A stretch of DNA of 39,889 nucleotides from an uncultured Selenomonadaceae bacterium (lineage in GTDB: Bacteria; Bacillota; Negativicutes; Selenomonadales; Selenomonadaceae), in NCBI GenBank assembly GCA_905235685.1, contig CAJOMO010000028.1, positions 1 to 39,889 on the forward strand, in the 5' to 3' direction. The notes under the pieces were generated by a model. That model was given only the letters and a program-made list of their open reading frames with translations, was not told where the DNA came from and searched no databases. Below are positions 33,227-39,889 of the stretch, in pieces. The position numbers were made by a program, and so were the translations under genes. Numbering within the stretch: position 1 is the first letter of the stretch; the number at the start of each line of letters is the position of its first letter.

Positions 33227-34324
33227 ATGCTGACTGAAGACGAACTTAAAAATGAATTGGCGGAGCGTGTGTTAAAAAGTTTTTTCGCGGAAAAAGGCTC
33301 ATTTGAGGAAAATCTTAAAACTGCTAAGATTGACGAAGAATTTTTGAGCAAATTGACGCGCGAGCTCATCGAAAATGTTTCCGCCAATCTTAACGAAACT
33401 GCCGAGGCGAAACCGGCTGAAGTCCTGCGCGACGAAGGTACAATTTCCGCGGCGTCCGATAAAGCCGAAATTCTGATTGAGGCGCTGCCCTACATTCAGC
33501 AATTTTACGGCAAAACTGTTGTTGTCAAGTATGGCGGCAACGCTATGGTTAATGACGCGCTCAAAGAAAAAGTTATGCAGGATATTGCGCTGATGAAATA
33601 TACCGGAATTAACGTCGTTATCGTGCACGGCGGCGGTCCGGAAATTACCGGCTTTTTGAAAAAACTCGGCAAGGAAACTGAATTTGTAAGCGGCTTGCGG
33701 GTTACCGACGAAGAAACCGTTGAAATTGCCGAAATGGTTTTGGCGGGAAAAATTAATTCTGAAATTGTAATGCTGCTCAATCGCCGCGGCGTTCGCGCAG
33801 TTGGCATTAGCGGCAAGGACGCAGATTTGATTCACGCTGAAAAAAAATTAGCCACGGTTTACGAGCAGGGCGAAAAAACTAAGGTTGATATCGGTTACGT
33901 CGGCAAGACTAAGCAAGTTGATATTCGCATTGTCGACGATTTGATTAAAAGCGGCTACGTTCCGGTTATTGCGCCTATTGGAGTTGGCGAAGGCGGCGAA
34001 AGTTACAATATCAACGCGGATTATGTGGCGGCGGATATTGCGGGCGCGCTCAAAGCCGAAAAACTTTTGCTGCTGACTGATACCGAGGGCGTTTACAAAA
34101 ATTTCGAAGACAAGAGCACTTTTATATCCACTCTGACGGCGCAGGAAGCCCGACAATACATTCAAAACGGGGTTATAGTAGGTGGAATGATACCCAAGGT
34201 TGAGGCGTGTCTACGGGCGCTACAGAGCGGCACAGGCAAGGCTCACATTATCGACGGCAGACTCCCGCACTCAATCATTCTGGAACTTTTCACGGCGTCC
34301 GGCATCGGTACACAGGTTGAATAA
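33227..34324 (+). CDS. argB: Acetylglutamate kinase with N-terminal extension (365 aa)
   Basis: Phosphorylates N-acetylglutamate, the second step of arginine synthesis. The kinase starts at about residue 79 (KAEILIEALPYIQQFYGKTVVVKYGGNAM), with VIVHGGGPEI, LIHAEKKLA, a glutamate-binding segment VVIAPIGVGEGGESYNINADYVA in pieces, and the GGMIPKVEA end. The first ~78 residues are absent from ordinary ArgB (~295 aa) and are charged and helical (ELKNELAERVLKSFFAEKGS, ELIENVSANLNETAE). AAGGAAGGG before ATG 33227 supports the long form. The homing endonuclease ends five bases upstream. Confidence 0.93.
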   Translation: MLTEDELKNELAERVLKSFFAEKGSFEENLKTAKIDEEFLSKLTRELIENVSANLNETAEAKPAEVLRDEGTISAASDKAEILIEALPYIQQFYGKTVVVKYGGNAMVNDALKEKVMQDIALMKYTGINVVIVHGGGPEITGFLKKLGKETEFVSGLRVTDEETVEIAEMVLAGKINSEIVMLLNRRGVRAVGISGKDADLIHAEKKLATVYEQGEKTKVDIGYVGKTKQVDIRIVDDLIKSGYVPVIAPIGVGEGGESYNINADYVAADIAGALKAEKLLLLTDTEGVYKNFEDKSTFISTLTAQEARQYIQNGVIVGGMIPKVEACLRALQSGTGKAHIIDGRLPHSIILELFTASGIGTQVE

Positions 34325-34342
34325 TTTTAGAAAGGACACGCA

Positions 34343-35876
34343 ATGGCAGAATCTAATATTGGCGTCAATCTCATTGAAATTTTGACAACGGGCATGTACA
34401 AAAATTCGTTGACGATTTTTCGCGAATACATACAAAATTCTTGTGACGCCATCGACAAAGCTATGAAAGCCGGATTATTGGCGGCGGGCGAAGGCAAAAT
34501 TCAAATCACGCTTGACCAGAATTATATTTGCATTGAAGATAACGGCTGCGGCATTGCGGCTATGGATTTTAAAAATACGCTCTGGAATATCGCGCAGTCC
34601 GATAAATCTTCCGCCACTGACAAAGGTTTTCGCGGTATCGGCAGACTTTGCGGGCTGGCGTATTGCAAGGAATTAATTTTTACTGCGACGGCGGCGGGCG
34701 AAAATCAGGCTAATTCGATGCACTTCGACGCAAAAAAACTGCGCGAGAATTTTTACAAAGGGCGGGACATTTCGGCTGATACCGTGATTAAGCAAGTTAC
34801 TAAAATTCAAAGCGAAACTGTTAACGCCAATTCGCACGGTTTCAAAGTCGAACTTATCGGCGTTGATAACGGAAATTTGATTGACGAGTCCATTGTCAAA
34901 AAATATCTGTCGTTTGTTGCGCCCGTTCCGTACGGCGAAGATTTTTCCGAATTTAGCACGCGCATTCACGAGTACGCCGCGAATTTAAATTTCCGAATCG
35001 ACGAATACAATATCGCTGTCAACGGCGCGCAGCTTTTCAAAGAATACCGCTCGCCCTTCCGCATCAATAAAAATACCCGCGACGAAATTTTTACTTTGAG
35101 TTTCAAGGATTTTCGGGACGGCGGCGGCAAATTGATGGGCTGGGCGTGGTTCGGGCTGTGCGGTTTCAAGGGGCAAATTTCCGACAACGGCGATAAAAAT
35201 TTGCGCTGTATTCGCCTGCGCAAGGGCAATATTCAAATCGGCGCGGAACAGCCTTTTGGCGTCGAACTTTTCAAAGAGGCGCGCGTGCCGTATTATTTTA
35301 TCGGTGAAATTTTCGCCGCGAACGAAAAACTTATTCCCAATTCCCAGCGCGATTATTTTGTCCAAAATTCTCAGCGTGACAGTTTCGAAGACGCTTTGAA
35401 GTTGTATTTCAATGACCTGTGGCTTATCGTCCGCGCGGCGTCCAACGTCAACAGCGCCAAAAAAACTATCCGCAAATACAAAGACGCCCTTGCCAATTTC
35501 AAGCCGGATTCGACTTCCTCAAATTCAGATTATCTTGAAACGCGAAAATTAAATGCGCTCGAATTGGAAGCTCAGCGGGCGGTTAAGACAATCGGCGGCT
35601 ACATTTACAGGGCAGAATCAAAACCGAATGACGACGTTTCGCGGGTAATTTCCTTTTTGACACAAAATAAAGATGAAATAACATTAGCGGTTACCCCCCC
35701 CCCGAGAATTTACTCAAACGTCAAACATTTACCAAAATCAAATATTTTCGCAAATCGAAACTGTCAATTATACAAAGAAAGATCTTGCGGCTAAAATTCT
35801 TGACTCGATTCAGAAAAACACTGACGCGGTAACTTACGATAACATTCTCAAAGAAATTGCCGAGGCTCTCCGATGA
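34343..35876 (+). CDS. GHKL (Hsp90-like) ATPase, frame broken by a C10 tract
   Basis: The N-terminal Bergerat ATP site is clear: N-box REYIQNSCDAID (residues 27-38), DNGCGI (66-71) and the lid GFRGIGRL (95-102). A second domain (LRKGNIQIG, IGEIFAANEKLIPNSQRDYF) matches the Hsp90/HtpG-like ATP-binding proteins. With ten C (35694-35703) the frame stops at 35794 (483 aa with an unrelated tail). With nine C it continues through EFTQTSNIYQNQIFS to 35876 (510 aa), where its TGA overlaps the next ATG. The longer form restores the four-base overlap with the radical-SAM gene and looks like the real product. Function unknown; the partner gene is the best clue. Confidence 0.82.
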
Positions 35877-37711
35877 GCCGCCGCGTTTTGCTGCTTGAGC
35901 CGAATTATAAAAATAAGTATCCGCCGCTGAATTTGATGAAGTTGTCGACGTATTACCGCGAAATTTGCAAAGACGACGTGCGATTTTTCAAGGGCGATTT
36001 AAAAACTTTCGCCGCGCAGTTGCTGTTGGAAGAATTTTTTTCCGCGGAAAATTACGGGCAACTTTCGCTTTTTCCGGAAAATCCTGCTGAAACTTTCGGA
36101 ATGTACACCGCGAATCTGCTTGACTTTATAAAAACCGGCAGGACGAAAAATCTTGACGCCGTGCCAAATCTGCGCGAAAGTTCTTGTCTTGAAAAGCTGC
36201 GCGAAATGCACAGACGCTTTAAAAATTCCGATTATCCGAAATTCGACGTGATTTGTGTTGCAACGCTGTTTACGTTTGAATGGGCGCGCACCATTGACAC
36301 GATTAATTTTGCGAAAAAATTTTTGGCGGGCGGCGGGAAAATTCACGTGGGCGGCGTGGCGGCTACGCTCGTTCCGGACGCCATCGAGGCTGAAACCGGA
36401 ATTGCGCCGCACATCGGGCTGTTGGACAATCCGAACGATTTGGACGCCACCAATCACGCGATAATTGACACTCTGCCGCCGGATTATTCTATCCTTGACG
36501 AAATCGATTATGAATATCCGGCGCGCGACGCCTATTTTGCTTACACCACGCGCGGCTGTCCGCGGAATTGTAAATTTTGTGCGGTGAAAACTCTTGAGCC
36601 GGTTTATAAAAATTATGTCAGCATTTTCGCGCAGTTGCAGCGTACTGAAAAAATTTTCGGCGCGAAAAGAAATTTGCTGCTTTTGGACAATAACGTTTTG
36701 GCGTCGGCGGATTTTGACAAGATTATCGACGAGATTAAGGCGTGCGGTTTCGCGAAAGATTCAACTTACACGCCGCCCAATGAGTACGAAATTGCCATCA
36801 AAAATCTTCGCGCAGGTTTCAACGACCGCGCTTATATCAGAAAAATTCTGCGGCTGTATGACAAAATTTCAAAGCGCCTCACCAAATGGGACGCTGATAT
36901 TTTTCATATCCGCCGCAAACAAAATTTCCTGCTCTGTGAAGCCACGGCAACTAAATCGGCGATTTTTGCGCTCGACGAATTTGTTGCTCCGCTCTTTGAA
37001 AAATATTTGCGGCGCGGTAAAATAACTCGCTACGTCGATTTTAACCAGGGGCTTGACGCTCGGCTTATGACGCCGGAAAAAATGTCAAGGTTAGCCGAAA
37101 TTAATATTAAGCCTATGCGAATTGCCTTTGACCATATCGAACAGCGCGAAATTTACGAAAATGCTATTCGCCTTGCCGCCGCGCACGGTATCACGCATTT
37201 GTCGAATTATATTCTGTACAATTTTGAGGATACGCCCGACGATTTTTACAGCCGCTTGAAAATCAACGTTGACCTGTGCGACGAATTGAACGTTAGCATT
37301 TTTTCATTTCCTATGAAGTATCAGCCGCTGACGAATCCGGCGTATTTTCGAAACCGTGAATATATCGGCGCGCATTGGAACAGGAAATTTATTCGCACGG
37401 TGCAGGCGATTTTGAAGGCGACGCAGGGCAAAGTTGGGCGCGGGCGGCAATTTTTTGAGGCGGCTTTTGGCAAAAATCTCGACGAATTTCACGAATTGCT
37501 GTGGATGCCCGAAGCGCTGATTATTTACCGCAACCAGTACCGCGATAATCGCACAAAAGATTGGTGGCAAAAATTTTCCGCGCTAAATCCCGCCGAACTT
37601 GCCGAGGCTCAAAACATTATTTCGGCAAACAAATTCAGCGACGAAGATATTTCCGCGGCAAAATCGGCGGCTGTGCAGGAGGTTTTGAAATTTTATCAAA
37701 TTCCACATTAA
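35873..37711 (+). CDS. Radical SAM protein with B12-binding-like N-terminus (612 aa)
   Basis: Residues ~1-45 resemble the start of the cobalamin-binding radical-SAM group (RVLLLEPNYKNKYPPLNLMKLSTYY). HVGGVAATLVPDAIE completes the Rossmann part. The radical SAM site is GCPRNCKFC (C229, C233, C236, [4Fe-4S] cluster). A ~100-residue insertion (residues ~280-390) contains DIFHIRRKQNFLLCEATATKS. The TIM-barrel end has VDFNQGLDARLM and ILYNFEDTPDDFYSRL. The target is not known. ATG overlaps the GHKL stop (ATGA) and has GAGG eight bases upstream, so it can start alone but is best made when the GHKL frame is intact. Neighbours are argB and argD. Confidence 0.85.
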   Translation: MSRRVLLLEPNYKNKYPPLNLMKLSTYYREICKDDVRFFKGDLKTFAAQLLLEEFFSAENYGQLSLFPENPAETFGMYTANLLDFIKTGRTKNLDAVPNLRESSCLEKLREMHRRFKNSDYPKFDVICVATLFTFEWARTIDTINFAKKFLAGGGKIHVGGVAATLVPDAIEAETGIAPHIGLLDNPNDLDATNHAIIDTLPPDYSILDEIDYEYPARDAYFAYTTRGCPRNCKFCAVKTLEPVYKNYVSIFAQLQRTEKIFGAKRNLLLLDNNVLASADFDKIIDEIKACGFAKDSTYTPPNEYEIAIKNLRAGFNDRAYIRKILRLYDKISKRLTKWDADIFHIRRKQNFLLCEATATKSAIFALDEFVAPLFEKYLRRGKITRYVDFNQGLDARLMTPEKMSRLAEINIKPMRIAFDHIEQREIYENAIRLAAAHGITHLSNYILYNFEDTPDDFYSRLKINVDLCDELNVSIFSFPMKYQPLTNPAYFRNREYIGAHWNRKFIRTVQAILKATQGKVGRGRQFFEAAFGKNLDEFHELLWMPEALIIYRNQYRDNRTKDWWQKFSALNPAELAEAQNIISANKFSDEDISAAKSAAVQEVLKFYQIPH

Positions 37712-37723
37712 GGAGGAATTAAT

Positions 37724-38929
37724 TTGAGCGAAACGCAGGAACAGATTTTTACCAGGGACGACACGAATTATTTGCCGGTTTTCAATCGGTACAAGATAGT
37801 TTTGGAGCGTGGCGACGGCGCTTATCTTTACGATATCAACGGCAAGCGCTACGTGGATTTTCTCGGCGGCATTGCGGTAAATGTTTTGGGTTACAATTAC
37901 GCGCCGCTGGTTGACGCCATTTCTAAGCAGGCGGCGAAAATTATTCACGTGTCGAATTTATATTACACCGAACCGCAGGCGAACGCGGCGGCTAAGTTGG
38001 TGAAATTGAGCGGCTTAGACAGGGCTTTTTTCGCAAATTCGGGCGCTGAGGCAAACGAGGGCGCAATTAAAATCGCCCGCAAATACGCTCACCAGTTCGA
38101 CGCGGAAAAATCGCAAATTATCACGGCGTGGGATAGTTTTCACGGCAGGACTTTAGCTACGTTGACGGCGACCGGTCAGCCAAAATATCACAAGGGCTTT
38201 GAGCCGCTGCCCGCCGGTTTCGATTATGTTCATTACAACGACATCACCGAGCTCGAAGAAAAAATTTCCGATAAGACTTGCGCGGTTATGTTGGAGACGA
38301 TTCAAGGCGAAGGCGGCGTTTATCCGCCGCAAAATGATTATCTCAAAAAAGTTCGTGAGCTTTGCGATGAGCACGGCGCGCTGTTGATTCTCGATGAAAT
38401 TCAAGCGGGAATTGGGCGCAGCGGGAAATTTTTTGCCTATGAAAAATATGGAATTAAGCCCGATATCGTGACGCTGGCGAAAGGGCTTGCGGGCGGCGTT
38501 CCGATTGGCGCGTTTATTTGTACCGAAAAGGTCGCGCAGGCTTTTCACGCGGGCGATCACGGTACAACTTTTGGCGGAAATCCATTGGCTTGTGCGGCGG
38601 CAAATGTCGTGCTTGATACCATTCCCGAAGAAAAATTTTTATCGCACGTCGAGGCGGTCGGCAAATATTTCAAAGGCAAGCTGATTGATTTGCAGAAAAA
38701 ATATCCCGACCAAATCATCGAAATTCGCGGCGAAGGTTTGATATTGGGCGCGCAACTTTCAAATCCGAAAAAGTCCGGCGTCGAAATTGTCAACGAGTGC
38801 ATGAGGCGCGGCGCGATTATCAACTGCACTGCCGGAACGGTGCTTAGGTTTATTCCGCCGCTGATTATCGAAAATACGCAGGTTGACGAGGTTATTAACA
38901 TTTTGAACAGCGTTTTTGGCGGGGAGTGA
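37724..38929 (+). CDS. argD: Acetylornithine aminotransferase (401 aa)
   Basis: Transfers the amino group from glutamate to N-acetylglutamate semialdehyde, step four of arginine synthesis. A class III PLP enzyme: GKRYVDFLGGIAVNVLG, FFANSGAEANEGAIKIAR, the DEIQAG motif and the PLP lysine in TLAKGLAGG (K253), then TTFGGNPLACAAA. The start is TTG 37724 with AAGGAGG seven bases upstream, 12 bases after the radical-SAM gene. It is usually argB's direct neighbour; here two genes intervene. Confidence 0.96.
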   Translation: MSETQEQIFTRDDTNYLPVFNRYKIVLERGDGAYLYDINGKRYVDFLGGIAVNVLGYNYAPLVDAISKQAAKIIHVSNLYYTEPQANAAAKLVKLSGLDRAFFANSGAEANEGAIKIARKYAHQFDAEKSQIITAWDSFHGRTLATLTATGQPKYHKGFEPLPAGFDYVHYNDITELEEKISDKTCAVMLETIQGEGGVYPPQNDYLKKVRELCDEHGALLILDEIQAGIGRSGKFFAYEKYGIKPDIVTLAKGLAGGVPIGAFICTEKVAQAFHAGDHGTTFGGNPLACAAANVVLDTIPEEKFLSHVEAVGKYFKGKLIDLQKKYPDQIIEIRGEGLILGAQLSNPKKSGVEIVNECMRRGAIINCTAGTVLRFIPPLIIENTQVDEVINILNSVFGGE

Positions 38930-38935
38930 AAAATT

Positions 38936-39868
38936 TTGTTGAAGGGCAAAGATTTAATATCGATACATGATTTGAGCGCGGATGAAGTTTATGAGATTCT
39001 CGATTTCGCGGCGGATTTGAAGGTTATGCAGAATATGAAAATTCCGCACAGATACCTTGAGGGTAAAACTTTGGGAATGATTTTCGAAAAATCTTCGACG
39101 CGGACGCGCGTATCTTTTGAAGTTGGTATTTTCCAATTGGGCGGCACCGGATTATTTTTGTCCAGCAAAGATTTACAATTGGGGCGCGGCGAGCCGATTA
39201 AAGACACTGCGCGCGTTTTGTCAAGATATTTGGACGGCATTATGATTCGCACTTTTGGACACGACCGGATTATCGAATTGGCGAAATACGCTGATATTCC
39301 GGTGATTAACGGCTTGAGTGATTTATTGCACCCGTGCCAGGTTTTGACGGATTTGTTGACGATTCGCGAACACAAGGGCAAAAATTTCCGCAGTATGAAA
39401 ATGGCGTACGTTGGCGACGGCAACAATATGACTAATTCGTATTTGTACGGCGCGGCGAAAGTTGGAATGCATTTGAGCGTTGCGACGCCCGCGAATTACA
39501 AGCCGAACGCCGAAGTTTTTAAAAATGCATTGGCGGACGCCGAAGAAACTCGCGCTGAAATTACCTGGACGGAAAATCCGATTGACGCGGTGAAAGACGC
39601 TGATATTATCGCCACGGACACTTGGGCTAGTATGGGGCAGGAAGCTGAACACGACGACCGCAAAAAGATTTTCGCGCAGTACCAGGTTAACCGCGAACTT
39701 TTGAGCCACGCCAGCAAAAACGCGATTGTACTTCATTGTCTGCCGGCTTATCGCGGCGAAGAAATTACTGAGGAAGTTTTTGAAAATAATGCTCACGTCA
39801 TTTTTGAAGAGGCGGAAAATCGCCTTCACACGCAAAAAGCAATTATGGCGTTGACAATGACCGATTGA
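38936..39868 (+). CDS. argF: Ornithine carbamoyltransferase (310 aa)
   Basis: Makes citrulline from ornithine and carbamoyl phosphate. Signature motifs: SSTRTR (carbamoyl-phosphate loop, residues 53-58), HPCQ (132-135), the ornithine site near ITWTENPIDAV and DTWASMG, and the HCLPAYRGEE loop. The length is normal. The start is TTG 38936, with GGGGAG upstream overlapping the argD stop. No terminator is seen in the last 21 bases. Confidence 0.96.
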   Translation: MLKGKDLISIHDLSADEVYEILDFAADLKVMQNMKIPHRYLEGKTLGMIFEKSSTRTRVSFEVGIFQLGGTGLFLSSKDLQLGRGEPIKDTARVLSRYLDGIMIRTFGHDRIIELAKYADIPVINGLSDLLHPCQVLTDLLTIREHKGKNFRSMKMAYVGDGNNMTNSYLYGAAKVGMHLSVATPANYKPNAEVFKNALADAEETRAEITWTENPIDAVKDADIIATDTWASMGQEAEHDDRKKIFAQYQVNRELLSHASKNAIVLHCLPAYRGEEITEEVFENNAHVIFEEAENRLHTQKAIMALTMTD

Positions 39869-39889
39869 TTTAGATATCATTTTTTCAAA

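Overview
The window suggests a diderm Firmicute of the Negativicutes/Selenomonadales type. This rests on an LptD/OstA-like outer-membrane barrel, an RTX-like secreted repeat protein, Firmicute-style housekeeping genes (RicT/PSP1, TrmN6-like, L10 leader, CxxC-type L33) and a strong preference for GCG/GGC/GAA codons. The species cannot be named from the sequence alone. The first ~2.65 kb has a different codon style and carries broken Clostridia-like genes. It is probably foreign DNA or an assembly join, and the change falls inside one continuous reading frame (RTX repeats followed by the C-terminal half of GlmS).

Layout: 1-1074 holds TadE-like and Flp-like pilus genes and a terminator. 1099-2655 holds a truncated guaA amidotransferase and the glmS 3' half. 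2656-6898 is a six-module RTX-like protein whose promoter carries a G9 tract exactly between -35 and -10. 7178-13770 is a minus-strand run: trpB, metG, a ProC-like gene, rsmI, a TrmN6-like methyltransferase and ricT. 13826-14662 is rpsI-rplM with a strong promoter and probable L13 leader. 14958-19296 reads forward: SpoU methyltransferase, three tRNAs, rpmG, secE, nusG, rplK, rplA, L10 leader, rplJ, rplL. 19381-21585 holds a frameshifted class-M sirtuin, its zinc macrodomain partner and a prepilin peptidase. 21770-22423 is a DEDDh exonuclease. 22481-26900 is a minus-strand operon of five secreted proteins, some CsgG-like or LPP20-like. 27050-30924 holds a two-domain glycosyltransferase, a small secreted protein and an LptD-like barrel. 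30953-39868 is argJ-argB-argD-argF, interrupted by a GIY-YIG homing endonuclease (argJ/argB) and by a GHKL ATPase plus radical-SAM pair (argB/argD).

Three observations stand out. First, G/C homopolymers of 9-10 nt occur in the RTX promoter, inside the glycosyltransferase and inside the GHKL ATPase (where the tract breaks the frame), which looks like slipped-strand phase variation. Second, five intergenic copies of a ~100-bp element share three hairpins whose stems vary but still pair. Third, the GHKL ATPase/radical-SAM pair is a translationally coupled cassette with no function I recognise, sitting in an arginine operon and possibly switched by its C tract. No stretch longer than 300 bases lacks a gene, RNA or repeat; the longest gaps (812-1098, 6899-7177, 14663-14957) hold the terminator, promoters, leader and repeat copies listed.
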